Source of the DNA: Paenibacillus sp.
GTDB taxonomy: Bacteria > Bacillota > Bacilli > Paenibacillales > Paenibacillaceae
Assembly: GCA_031254035.1 (NCBI GenBank)
Contig: JAIRVF010000156.1
Coordinates: forward strand, 24,937-88,936
Length of the DNA stretch: 64,000 nt
Direction: 5' to 3'
Shown here: positions 1-8,288 of the stretch, in pieces
How the letters are laid out: the number at the start of each line of letters is the position of its first letter
Numbering within the stretch: position 1 is the stretch's first letter
The notes under the pieces: generated by a model
Told to the model about the DNA's origin: nothing
What the model saw: the letters and a program-made list of their open reading frames with translations, nothing else
Databases searched by the model: none
Made by a program: the position numbers and the translations under genes

Positions 1-1028
1 ATTGGTTTGCCCTGCTCATACAGCTCGAAGTTGCCTTCCTCCATCTGAAAAAGAACGGCAAGCTCGTGGTAACTGGCAATCGCGATCTGCCTGATCGGCT
101 CCATGTCCTTAAGCATCCGTGCAGCAAACTCATAAAAGCGCTCCGCCCGCTCCAGATCTCCTAAGTTGTTCCAAGCAAAATCCAGATAGGGCTGATCGCT
201 CCAATCTAGATCGGTATTCAATACCCGCCCTGATACCATCTCGAACAGAAAATCCTTCTCGATGTTGCGATCATTCAGGCGCAGGCTCCCCTTTTCAACA
301 AACATCATCTGTATGCCTTTTTTGCTCTGCGGCTCATTTGCATAGGTCAAGAATCCGAGCTGTCTGCGGATGCCGTAAGGAAGGCTGGAAAACAGCAGTG
401 CAAGCAGAAGCTTGGCCTTTTCAGACAACTGCTCGATTTCAACATCCAGTGCGATATACACCTTTTTCTTGCCAGCTACCGATGCCATCGCCGCAAACAA
501 AAGCTGCTTGAACACCTGTTCGTCGATCTTCAGTTCCTGTAGCAGGCTGAGGGCCTCCTCACGAGACAGATGCCCGGAGTGTTCTTTGGCAGGGATCGAT
601 GGCAGTACCGGTAGATCCATCCCTAGCTCGATATCATAATGTTCAGCGAAGGATGCGTTCAACCAAGTATGATAATCCGTTTCCGGAGAGTCCTTGAATT
701 CAGCTGGAATGACGTAATTATGTGTAAAAAAGGCGCTCCGCAGACCCGTAAAGTCCGCCGGTTGATATATACTCCGGCCTATAATCGTTTCGCCGGTTTC
801 CATATGAACTACATGCAGGGCATCCGGGTACTCCTGCCCTTCTTTCTCCGTACGTGCCAGAAGCTCCGCTGGAGCGTCATACTGGCAAAACGGATGGAGC
901 ACTTTTTTGATGTAGTTTTGATCCAGTCCCTGTGAGCGGGCAATCGTGTCGAAGCCCTCTGTCGAACGGAAAATACCACGCCGCTCACGCGTATACATTT
1001 GCTGCTGGACCGCGTTCGGGGTTAACAT
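1..1028 (-). CDS. GTPase-associated protein (GAP1-like), C-terminally truncated by window edge
   Basis: The first 342 residues of a soluble protein are visible. The start is the ATG at 1028-1026, which shares one base with the TAA stop of the GTPase gene before it (TAATG), so translational coupling is likely. The N-terminus (QQQMYTRERRGIFRSTEGF, then LDQNYIKKVLHPFCQYDAP) matches what I recall of the GAP1-N2 domain, the N-terminal part of GTPase-associated protein 1 described by the Aravind group beside double GTPases. The remainder is mixed alpha/beta with no membrane segment. The family name is from memory, but the immediate DO-GTPase neighbour supports it. Expected role: cytoplasmic partner of the GTPase; molecular function unknown. 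The rest of the gene lies outside the window. Confidence 0.72.
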   Translation of the reverse strand, partial: MLTPNAVQQQMYTRERRGIFRSTEGFDTIARSQGLDQNYIKKVLHPFCQYDAPAELLARTEKEGQEYPDALHVVHMETGETIIGRSIYQPADFTGLRSAFFTHNYVIPAEFKDSPETDYHTWLNASFAEHYDIELGMDLPVLPSIPAKEHSGHLSREEALSLLQELKIDEQVFKQLLFAAMASVAGKKKVYIALDVEIEQLSEKAKLLLALLFSSLPYGIRRQLGFLTYANEPQSKKGIQMMFVEKGSLRLNDRNIEKDFLFEMVSGRVLNTDLDWSDQPYLDFAWNNLGDLERAERFYEFAARMLKDMEPIRQIAIASYHELAVLFQMEEGNFELYEQGKP

Positions 1029-2290
1029 TATGCCTCGTCTCTCCCCTCAATGTACTTCAATTTATACATCAGCCAAATGAACGGCTCATCCACACGAATT
1101 GGACTGACAACAGACTGCATTTTCTGGTGTACAGGGTTGCTGCCAAGTGCGGATACCGCAAAATAGGCCGTATTGGAAAAATAAACATCCATCGTGCCTT
1201 TAAAAGGACGATCCACCTTTTCGATGAAGCGACGGATTTCGCCGTCGATATTTTCAAACTCCGCTTTATCAAGCACCTTGCGGTGAACCATATTGTTAAA
1301 TACGTTGCTGTTCGACTTGATGTATTCGCCATCCTCATCCTTCAGGGAATGAAGCATGTCGCTTTTGGTCAGCACCACAGCGGTGGGAATATCCGTTTTC
1401 CCCTTGTCCTCATATGCGATAAAATCGCCGAACATCGTCAGCACCACATCTCGCGGTTCGTCATACTGCGACACCCATTCGCCCGGTTCATCTCCCATTT
1501 GGATACGAATTTTATCACGGATCGAACGGATTTGCAGCGGATCAACCATAAACAGAATGCCTGCGGAATTTTTAATATGCTGGCCATGCAGGCCAAGATA
1601 ATCCTCATCAACCATACCTTCCCCGGCAACATCAAAAAACACCAGCGTCAGCGGCGGTTTGGTTTCATCCTTGAACACGAATTGGAAAATAAATGGCTCC
1701 TGCATCTTTTCCTTCTGTGTTGAAGCGAGCAGATCACCACGCTCGAAGAGCGGCTCTTCGTACATCGTCCGGAATCTGCGGCTGATCTCCGCATTCAGCG
1801 GCATGCAGGCCGCATTGAAATGCTCCGCCGTTGAATGCTGAAGCGTATGGATCAGCGAAGTCATATATACCGACTTGCCCACCTGGGAGGCACCGACGAT
1901 GGAAATGATATTGCTTGGCACCTTGCCGGATGTGACCGGCAGCTCATTATGGCATCGCGGGCACAAACGGTGACGCGTCATTACGCCGTAACGGTCATTC
2001 AGACCAAGCAGCACATGATCGGAGTAGATATGATGCTCCACAGGAATATCACCCGGACGCAAAATCGCTTCCATGTCATACACCGAATCCAGGCCAAAGC
2101 GCTCGCGATAGCGGTTCAGCACTTCGTCTTCCTGGAGCGCGTAATCTTCATCGTCTTCACGGCTGTGAGCCGCACGAAAGACGACCTCATCCGGTGCAAA
2201 CTTGCTGAAGCAGTAAGGACACACAATATCATAGAAAAGCGGTCTTGGCTCGACCATCGGTTTCTTTTTGAATATATCGAAAATGCCCAT
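1028..2290 (-). CDS. Zinc-ribbon P-loop GTPase of the DO-GTPase type
   Basis: Cytoplasmic GTPase of 420 residues. A split zinc-ribbon comes first (CPYC at 24-27, CPRC at 110-113). The GTPase core follows: P-loop GASQVGKS at 133-140, G3-like DVAGEG at 220-225, and G4-like TKSD at 308-311, which gives guanine specificity. The ATG at 2290 is chosen over the upstream ATG at 2329 because a purine-rich Shine-Dalgarno (GGGGGAAGAAAG) precedes it and the 13 extra residues are basic and low in information. The stop overlaps the GAP1-like start. The fold type and the neighbour recall the TRAFAC 'DO-GTPase' of bacterial conflict systems; that link is from memory. The likely role is a nucleotide switch controlling the tubulin-like proteins and GAP1, which is inference. 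A 1.5-kb repeat island separates it from the genes upstream, so it may have its own promoter. Confidence 0.8.
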   Translation of the reverse strand: MGIFDIFKKKPMVEPRPLFYDIVCPYCFSKFAPDEVVFRAAHSREDDEDYALQEDEVLNRYRERFGLDSVYDMEAILRPGDIPVEHHIYSDHVLLGLNDRYGVMTRHRLCPRCHNELPVTSGKVPSNIISIVGASQVGKSVYMTSLIHTLQHSTAEHFNAACMPLNAEISRRFRTMYEEPLFERGDLLASTQKEKMQEPFIFQFVFKDETKPPLTLVFFDVAGEGMVDEDYLGLHGQHIKNSAGILFMVDPLQIRSIRDKIRIQMGDEPGEWVSQYDEPRDVVLTMFGDFIAYEDKGKTDIPTAVVLTKSDMLHSLKDEDGEYIKSNSNVFNNMVHRKVLDKAEFENIDGEIRRFIEKVDRPFKGTMDVYFSNTAYFAVSALGSNPVHQKMQSVVSPIRVDEPFIWLMYKLKYIEGRDEA

Positions 2291-2320
2291 TGGTTTCTTT
2301 CTTCCCCCTTTAGCTCGTGG

Positions 2321-2415
2321 GTTATGCATAATGGACGCTACGGTTACGGATCGTTCTTTCTGCGGATTGACCGTTACGTTGACGGATCATTCTTCCGATC
2401 GCTGTTGTCTCCAGA
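2321..2415 (+). repeat. Family A repeat, head fragment
   Basis: Contains the head of the family A element (GGACGCTACGGTTACGG..., ATCATTCTTCCGATCGCTG, TTGTCTCCA). A short internal duplication of the GTTACGGATC motif is also present. It stops where the central hairpin would begin, so it is a truncated copy. Confidence 0.6.
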
Positions 2416-2436
2416 TTTATATGAATCAATTTTTAT

Positions 2437-2650
2437 GGCTCAATACTGAAATTAGTTCTTAACATTATGCGGGGTGGACGCTACAGTTACGGATCGTTCT
2501 TCCGATCGCTGTTGTCCCCAAATTTCTTGAATATAACCTTTTACAAAGGTAGAAATTCAGGGACAGCGTATGCTTCCGATGCCAGTTTTTCTTCGAAAAG
2601 CTCTCAGGCGAACGCTACCGCTTCTTCAGAACGATTCCGTCCCCTTCGCT
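2437..2650 (+). repeat. Family A repeat, full copy 1
   Basis: A roughly 215-bp element matching 11711-11930 along its whole length: head motif GGACGCTACAGTTACGGATC, central inverted pair TTGTCCCCAAATTTC / GAAATTCAGGGACAG, then the tail TATGCTTCCGATGC ... CGCTTCTTCAGAACGATTCC. The central stem is about 14 bp. Confidence 0.75.
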
Positions 2651-2719
2651 ACTTTCGCTTTTTATCAAGCACTAATCATAATGTTGAGCTCATTTTTATA
2701 ATGTATAAATCTTTCGACA

Positions 2720-2813
2720 AAGCCTATGCTTCCGATGCTAGCTTTCCTTCGGAAAGCTTTTAGGCGACCGCTGCCGCTTCTTCAGAACGATTCCGTCCCC
2801 TACGCTTCCTATG
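2720..2813 (+). repeat. Family A repeat, tail fragment
   Basis: Only the tail half is present (CCTATGCTTCCGATGCTAGC through ATTCCGTCCCCTACGCTTCC). It includes the inner short stem AGCTTTCCTTCGGAAAGCT, which would form a compact hairpin. Confidence 0.65.
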
Positions 2814-3048
2814 CATTTGTTTATATAATAATTCCAAAACGAGGTCTTCTAATAGACCCGTTGAAAAAATAATCCGGCCTGTTCATGGATGAACCCATCA
2901 GCCGCTATTTAATGAATCGGATTATATACGATTCTTCCTACTAATTATACTCCGAAAAAGGGGCAAAACTCTCGCATAAATCATTAAACTCTATTTAGAA
3001 GCAACCAAACCGACTAAATTTACCCTTCAAAGCTGCCGCTAATCGGTC

Positions 3049-3175
3049 GCGAGTGCTGATTCAGTTTACCTGGAATCAGTCACTCGCTATTTTCGCATTC
3101 CCCAGCCGGAACGTAGCTTCTAAGGCTACGACGTCTTCACGAGTGCTGATCCGCCTAATAGAATCGGCCACTCGC
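3049..3175 (+). repeat. Family B hairpin repeats, copies 1 and 2
   Basis: Two 37-39-bp inverted repeats, at 3049-3087 and 3139-3175. Each has left arm (A/G)CGAGTGCTGAT(T)C and right arm GAATC(A/G)G(T/C)CACTCG around a loop of about 10 bases. They resemble the copies at 3494-3532 and 3572-3610. A GCCGGAA-type box lies between them. Confidence 0.7.
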
Positions 3176-3209
3176 CCTATCTCAATCCCGGCCAAAAAAG
3201 GCCGCCTCT

Positions 3210-3460
3210 GAAGCATGTACTACGTTCGCCCAAAAGCTTCCCGTAGGAAAACTATGATCCCATGTATCTCTAACGAAACTACAGATCGTTATTGCTTCAA
3301 AAAACTAGAGCAAAGTAATTCTAAAGAAACTACAGATCGTTATTTGGGATAAAGTCAGGCTTAGGTGGCACTATTAAGCATAATAGCGATACCCAGTTTC
3401 GTTAGAATTTCAAAAGGCCATTTTTGATGCAAATAGCGATACCACGTTTCGTTAGAGAAT
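3210..3460 (+). repeat. Family C composite repeat, copy 1
   Basis: A 250-bp element that starts GAAGCATGTACTACGTTCGC, contains two direct arms (AACGAAACTACAGATCGTTA and a near copy), and ends with two inverted arms (AATAGCGATACCCAGTTTCG and AATAGCGATACCACGTTTCG, each followed by TTAG). The arm1-arm2-centre-arm2'-arm1' layout could fold into one long hairpin. A second copy lies at 32666-32922. It separates family B copies 2 and 3, so it may have inserted into an older repeat array. Confidence 0.72.
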
Positions 3461-3493
3461 CAGCCGGAATACAATTTCCCAAACTACGATACC

Positions 3494-3610
3494 ACGAGTG
3501 CTGATTCTGTTGATTAGAATTCAGTCACTCGTCCATTCTTCGTCAGACGCTTCCCGGAGTTCTTTGTCTTTGACGAGTGCTGATTCCACAATTAGAATCA
3601 GCCACTCGTC
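3494..3610 (+). repeat. Family B hairpin repeats, copies 3 and 4
   Basis: Inverted repeats at 3494-3532 and 3572-3610. The arms are ACGAGTGCTGATTC and GAATCAG(T/C)CACTCGT with 8-10-base loops. Copy 4 has a nearly perfect 15-bp stem. The motif GCCGGAAT(G/A)(T/C)AATT flanks these copies on either side. Confidence 0.7.
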
Positions 3611-3689
3611 CCAAATTACCAAGCCGGAATGTAATTCCCAGCGTGCTTCCTTTGAAATCGTGTTATGCCTTATTGCTTCAACGGAGCAG

Positions 3690-3815
3690 GCGGAATCATT
3701 CTGGAGAAGTGTTAGCGTTCGCCTTTGTCCCCGGATTCCAACCTTGTTACCTTAGTTAAAAGGAATCCGGGGACAACAGCGATCGGAAGAATGATCCGTA
3801 TGCGGAGTGATGCAC
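3690..3815 (-). repeat. Family A repeat, inverted copy
   Basis: Read on the minus strand this shows the family A head (CATACGGATCATTCTTCCG, then ATCGCTGTTGTCCCC), the central hairpin with a perfect 15-bp stem (TTGTCCCCGGATTCC / GGAATCCGGGGACAA), and a diverged tail (GAACGCTAACACTTCTCC). It lies just downstream of the 215-residue gene. Confidence 0.68.
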
Positions 3816-3851
3816 CCTCATTAACACGATTTCAACAGAAGCCGAGAGAAG

Positions 3852-4499
3852 TTACGTTTCCGGCACTAACTCATACATCTGACCATACCTCTTCCCGTCC
3901 GTAAAAAACAGCCGTACATAATCGTTTTTGCCGACCTCGATAACCGGCAGCACATTGCGCCCGGCTTCAAAGTCTGTCACGAAAGGATACTGCGTGCCAT
4001 CATCTTTGTTCGCCGGATAACTACCTTCCTTCTTCACATAGCAAAGCGCTTCTTTCGGGATGGAGATTTCCGTCGTGACCTTGATTTGCACCGACTTGTA
4101 CTTCTGCAGCCAGCCACTTTTTTGGCGGATGGAGAACCATACCTTGGCTTTGCCAGTGCTGAACTCCTTCCGATTGTGCCCGTCATGTTGGCGAATCAGC
4201 GCCGGTCCATCCTCCGTTTCAGTTGACGCATATATGGTATAAACAACTTTGCCGACCCCGTCGATCCGATCATGGTAGCCGTTGCTCGCTTTATATTCGT
4301 TTCGGGTATACAGCTTTAACCTGCTCATATTCGGCCGTTTGGCGTCCGGCATCGGCTCTTCCCCTGCAATACTTCGTTCAATATAGACCGCTGTAATATC
4401 CTCTGGCCAGCGCCAGCGAAGAATGCAGCGGTCCCCATCCAACTGATGGGTCACACCGCGAATGAGCAGCGAGCTTATATCCGCATCGATAAACCTCAT
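3852..4499 (-). CDS. Uncharacterised beta-rich protein of the tubulin/GTPase cluster
   Basis: A soluble 215-residue protein with no signal peptide or membrane helix. I do not recognise the family. The start has a good Shine-Dalgarno (AGGAGGCGA) about 10 bases upstream and lies 19 bases after the stop of the membrane vWA gene, so it is the next gene of that operon. The N-terminal third (HQLDGDRCILRWRWPEDI, then AVYIERS) has the strand pattern of an FnIII/Ig-like sandwich, and the remainder alternates short hydrophobic strands with charged loops (KVWFSIRQKSG, VRLFFTDGKRYGQMYEL). No catalytic motif is visible. It may be an adaptor or ligand-binding beta-sandwich for the vWA protein; this is a guess from position. 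Confidence 0.6.
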   Translation of the reverse strand: MRFIDADISSLLIRGVTHQLDGDRCILRWRWPEDITAVYIERSIAGEEPMPDAKRPNMSRLKLYTRNEYKASNGYHDRIDGVGKVVYTIYASTETEDGPALIRQHDGHNRKEFSTGKAKVWFSIRQKSGWLQKYKSVQIKVTTEISIPKEALCYVKKEGSYPANKDDGTQYPFVTDFEAGRNVLPVIEVGKNDYVRLFFTDGKRYGQMYELVPET

Positions 4500-4518
4500 C
4501 TTTCATTCGCCTCCTGTG

Positions 4519-5796
4519 TTAGAATCCTCTGCTGCTGTTATTTTTAGGGCGTCCCGCAAAACCCGTCTGCGAACGGCCGGCGGAACCCGGACGTTGCAGC
4601 CCGCTTTCGAGCTTGCCATTCTCTTTGACCGGTATCACAAGCGTGAACAAAGCCAGCACGCCTGCAAGCACCAGACAGGATAACAGGCGGATCATTGCAT
4701 CCTTCCAGCCTTCGCCAGTCAAACCGAATTCGAGCATCAAGCCTGCCAGAAGCCCGGAAACCGTCCCCCCAACTCCAAAGCTGCGAGCCAGGTACCGGTT
4801 ATCAAAGATAAGCCCGAGCGCGAGGCCGATGCCTGCACCGATCAGGGCCAAAGCGGCCACACGGAGAATCAGGTAAACGATGCTGTCTTCCAGCGGTCCC
4901 GTCCGTTTGGTGAGAAGCGTGCGTTCTCCCGTGTCCTGATAAATCTTTTGGAACACCACCGACAGATCATTGGCATTTTGCACATCGTAATACTGCCCGC
5001 CCGTTCCCTGAGCGATCTCTCTCAGCAGTCTCGAACCTTCAGCTTGCACCAGGCTGAGCCCGATGGTGTTCACTTGGATATGCTTTTGCTTATACGGAGC
5101 GAGGGCCGTATTCAAGTCAACTTCGCTGAAGCCGTCGGAGAGCAGCACAACCATTGTCCCGCGGCCTTCGCCTTGATCCTTGATATGTTTCATTGTATCA
5201 GCTAAAGCCAAATTGATGTCGGTACCGCCATCCGTTGCGTCTAGCACATCAATTTCACGGATAACCTTATCCTTTGCCGCCTGATCTTTCAGCTTAATAA
5301 AAGGCTGCAGTAATGTTGTCTCGTGATTAAAGGCCATAACGGCTACCCGGTTATCGCTATCCATTCGGTCGATCATGTTCTTAGCTGCCGCGTAACGTCC
5401 GTTGTCCGGGTCGGTCTGTTGCATGCTGCCCGAGTTGTCGATGACAAGCGCAATATCCTTAACCGGTTTCGATCCGCCAGCATTGATTTCATACGCGAAT
5501 TCAAGCCCTAGACCAAGCACGAAAATCATAACCAGTGTAGCTGGCACAACCAGCTTCCATGAAGTTCCCATGTAGCGTTGTTTCCAGGATGGGCCGTTCA
5601 AACGCGGTGAAATCATCTCCGCAATCAGACAAGATAGTCCGATAAACAAGGCTAGCAACCCAAAATACAGGCCAATCACCACGATCCAGGGCCAATCACC
5701 GCCCCAGTTGTCCAAAATGACTTCCCCAACGGCAAAGCCAACAGCACCGCCGATTAGGCTAAAGAGCAGCATTAGCAAATTCAATTTTCGCTGCAT
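4519..5796 (-). CDS. Membrane-embedded vWA-domain protein
   Basis: A 425-residue protein in which a vWA domain lies between two membrane blocks. Three N-terminal helices (about 5-28, 37-60, 82-101) are followed by a vWA domain with its MIDAS metal site (DNSGS at 120-124, a TD further on in GGTDIN, and the LLSDG strand), then three C-terminal helices (about 312-395). By the positive-inside rule the N-terminus (MQRK), the loop after helix 2 and the basic C-tail are cytoplasmic, which puts the vWA domain outside. The MIDAS is complete, so metal-dependent ligand binding is plausible. It is 36 bases downstream of the 817-residue gene and 19 bases upstream of the beta-rich gene. Role (inference): external sensor or anchor of the system. 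Confidence 0.8.
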   Translation of the reverse strand: MQRKLNLLMLLFSLIGGAVGFAVGEVILDNWGGDWPWIVVIGLYFGLLALFIGLSCLIAEMISPRLNGPSWKQRYMGTSWKLVVPATLVMIFVLGLGLEFAYEINAGGSKPVKDIALVIDNSGSMQQTDPDNGRYAAAKNMIDRMDSDNRVAVMAFNHETTLLQPFIKLKDQAAKDKVIREIDVLDATDGGTDINLALADTMKHIKDQGEGRGTMVVLLSDGFSEVDLNTALAPYKQKHIQVNTIGLSLVQAEGSRLLREIAQGTGGQYYDVQNANDLSVVFQKIYQDTGERTLLTKRTGPLEDSIVYLILRVAALALIGAGIGLALGLIFDNRYLARSFGVGGTVSGLLAGLMLEFGLTGEGWKDAMIRLLSCLVLAGVLALFTLVIPVKENGKLESGLQRPGSAGRSQTGFAGRPKNNSSRGF

Positions 5797-5832
5797 ATCA
5801 CATATTTCCTTTCCATAATAGAATGGGAGCTA

Positions 5833-8286
5833 TCACCTTAGCTCCGGTAGCCGTTCGGTTTCGATGCCGTGGAATTCATAGCCGTTTTGGACGTACGTTT
5901 CATAATAGACTCTGCCATTACGGTAGTACATTAGATCCTCCAGATGAAATCCACCCATCATGTTCAGTTTTTCCACGCCGCTGCTGCGTTTCTCGTGAAC
6001 GACACCCAGCTTGTAGATGCGGGAGGTTTCGTCTGCGGATTTTGCATACCGGATAAACTCACTTTCCGCATCACCGAAAAAGTACTTTTCCTCGTAACGG
6101 TGCTCTTGCGTATATTCCAGTAGACGCACATTGATGACCGCATTCTCCTCTAAGGTCCGGTACAGCTTTTTGAACAGCTCTTCTTTCGAAAGGACCTGCC
6201 TGTTGTTATAATCCGTTGTAACATTAGCACGGTTCAGCAGCTCTTCCTCAAAGGTTTGGTCCAAAGCGTCCGCCTCGAGCAGTTCCTTCCGGCACACCTC
6301 GATGAGACGCGCCAATATCCGTTTCCGGCCTTCATCTAAAAGCTCCGTGAAACTCCCCATGTACCGTTCATCGAAAAAGATGCCTTCCCCGCGCCGGGAT
6401 TCCACATCACACATCAATTCCTCTGTGACTACCCCGTAATATTCCATAATGTTCTGACCGATGTAATCATCGGCTGTTCGGATACTTGCGCGCGCCGTAT
6501 TTAAAAGCGTATCCTGCAGCTCTTCAAGCACCAGCACCTTTTGTTTATACTCCGAATGTACCCTTTCCAGCTCTACCTCGTAATGACGGTAAAGGCCCAG
6601 CTCAGTTTCAAGCAGGAGAAGCTCCAGTTTCCGCTGATAGACCGTTTCGAAGAAATACCGGATAAAGCTGCGCACATTATGCTTCTCCATCAGCGGTCGC
6701 TTCGGAAAAGGCTGCTCTTCTACACGTTCCTCATAATAGCCAGCCAGCTGCGTCCGCTCGGAATCCAGATGAGCTGACAGATCCCGGATGCGACTTTGCA
6801 CCGCTTCGAGCACGCTGCCAGCGTTCCTTTCGTCGGTCCATTCAGCAATCCCGAAAATCGAAGCGCCGGACGACTCATTGAGACGGGTGCGTATCCAATC
6901 CCTTAGCCCTTCCCCGGCTTCCAGCTTCTGAAGCCGATGCGCAGCTTCCTGCACGTAATTGCCATGAAAGTAAGCCTCACAGCCTCCGCCGAACAACGCT
7001 TCCTCCGCTTCGCGAATCGTCATGCGCTTTAAGGAGCTGTAACTTACCGGGTGCGTCATCATACCAGTCATTTCGGCAATTTTGGCGCCATCCGGCACAA
7101 TTCTTCCTGCCCGTTCCGTGACGGAAGCCGGGTCCAGGCCGAAAAATGACAGCTTCTCTTTCATTCCCCAATCAGGCAGCCTTCGCATCCGCCGCAGCAG
7201 TCCGCTGTAAAAATGATACAGCACCGCAAGCGCAATCGACTCGTTAGGACGTTTCACGTGCGAGAATCCAGCTGAGACATAACCTTGCCGTCCGGATTCG
7301 GCCATAATGTTATTTTTAAAGGAGGTATTGTTATATCCTCCCGTATTCATTTCATAATGGTTTTCCTTTTGTTTACGGTTCTTCAACAGGCTGAGATGGC
7401 AAATGATTTCATTATTGCCCTGCATGCCGCTGGCCGCTGAAATGCCGCGCTCGTTTTTGTCGGAAAGCACATAAACGAGATCGAACAATGGTGCAGAGTG
7501 ATGCGTTACAGGTATGGACAAGCCATCCTCCGTAACATGCAGCTTGGCAGAGAAACTGAAGTCCGGACTTTGCATCAGATCCAGCTCTCTCAAAAAGGCA
7601 ACCCCCGCCGAGCTACCGTACCCGAACGCCTCCATCTGTTCCCGCTCGCTGATCAGAACGTACAGATCCATCTGCACCGACTTGAAGGACTGGCTGAAAA
7701 TGGACTTAGCAAGCAGCGTAATTTCCGGTATGAACACATTAAGCGGGTCGTCGACCCGCGTAATGACAGAGAGGTGAATACGGTCGAATGACGAATACAG
7801 CCTTCCGTAGTCCGCTATGTTATAGCTAAGCTGCCGCAGAGCACAGTTCAGTCCATAGAGCTGTTCCTCATTCCGGTAAAAGGATTGGTACAGCTCCTTC
7901 CGCAGCGTTTTGGCGTCATTCGCGGCCGGACATGGAGCCATCACAAAACGGCTCAAACGAAGCTCAGATTGTGGGGAACCGTCCGGATTTTCTTGTCCTA
8001 AGCGCAATCCTCCATTCAGAGCATCCAACTTCGCGGAAGCTCCACTTTGCGGAGCCGCCCCCGGTTCCACCGCTCCGGTTCCAACATGAAAATACATGAC
8101 GCCTGCACTGTTATCCCATTTTCCATGGTTTATTTTCATTATGGGTTCAATCGCCCCCGCCGACTTGTCACCGATGAAGAGAAACACGGCCGGGTAGTGG
8201 ATGCTGCTCTGATCATCCCCCTTGCCCGACAGCTTATCCTGATCGGCGGCATAGTCCGCGGCGAACCGCTGCATTAATTGGTCCAT
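5833..8286 (-). CDS. Tubulin-like paralogue lacking the GTP signature (partner of the 1129-residue protein)
   Basis: An 817-residue soluble protein that starts 2 bases after the tubulin-like gene ends, so the two are probably co-translated. Read against the 1129-residue protein, the same order of elements appears: a hydrophobic strand where the tubulin has LLTGLSGGTGSG (here SVITRVDDPLNVF), a helix ALKELDYWMN (here AFLRELDLMQS), then PPFNLCHLISATNTEG (here PLFDLVYVLSDKNERG). The Gly-rich GTP-binding loop is not retained. The second half is helical with long charged segments, likely coiled coil (about 500-720). I infer a nucleotide-dead tubulin-type subunit pairing with the active one. No other domain was recognised. 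Confidence 0.6.
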   Translation of the reverse strand: MDQLMQRFAADYAADQDKLSGKGDDQSSIHYPAVFLFIGDKSAGAIEPIMKINHGKWDNSAGVMYFHVGTGAVEPGAAPQSGASAKLDALNGGLRLGQENPDGSPQSELRLSRFVMAPCPAANDAKTLRKELYQSFYRNEEQLYGLNCALRQLSYNIADYGRLYSSFDRIHLSVITRVDDPLNVFIPEITLLAKSIFSQSFKSVQMDLYVLISEREQMEAFGYGSSAGVAFLRELDLMQSPDFSFSAKLHVTEDGLSIPVTHHSAPLFDLVYVLSDKNERGISAASGMQGNNEIICHLSLLKNRKQKENHYEMNTGGYNNTSFKNNIMAESGRQGYVSAGFSHVKRPNESIALAVLYHFYSGLLRRMRRLPDWGMKEKLSFFGLDPASVTERAGRIVPDGAKIAEMTGMMTHPVSYSSLKRMTIREAEEALFGGGCEAYFHGNYVQEAAHRLQKLEAGEGLRDWIRTRLNESSGASIFGIAEWTDERNAGSVLEAVQSRIRDLSAHLDSERTQLAGYYEERVEEQPFPKRPLMEKHNVRSFIRYFFETVYQRKLELLLLETELGLYRHYEVELERVHSEYKQKVLVLEELQDTLLNTARASIRTADDYIGQNIMEYYGVVTEELMCDVESRRGEGIFFDERYMGSFTELLDEGRKRILARLIEVCRKELLEADALDQTFEEELLNRANVTTDYNNRQVLSKEELFKKLYRTLEENAVINVRLLEYTQEHRYEEKYFFGDAESEFIRYAKSADETSRIYKLGVVHEKRSSGVEKLNMMGGFHLEDLMYYRNGRVYYETYVQNGYEFHGIETERLPELR

Positions 8287-8288
8287 CG

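Larger units (their letters stand above)
2291..3851. other. 1.56-kb gene-free repeat island inside the gene cluster
   Basis: No convincing gene is present; the short frames here lack ribosome sites and protein-like composition. The stretch is made of interspersed repeats of three kinds: family A at 2321-2415, 2437-2650, 2720-2813 and (inverted) 3690-3815; four 37-39-bp hairpins of family B between 3049 and 3610; and a composite family C element at 3210-3460 that sits between family B copies. The remainder, about 2815-3045, is AT-rich with no clear structure. The GTPase promoter, if it is separate, must lie near 2300-2450. Confidence 0.7.

Noticed and set aside
932-1723. 263-codon plus-strand frame across the GAP1/GTPase junction
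   Set aside because: It crosses two coupled genes on the other strand and has no start signal.
3049-3610. CRISPR-like array of short repeats
   Set aside because: Spacing is irregular (about 90, 355 and 78 bp), each unit is a self-complementary hairpin, and no cas gene is present.
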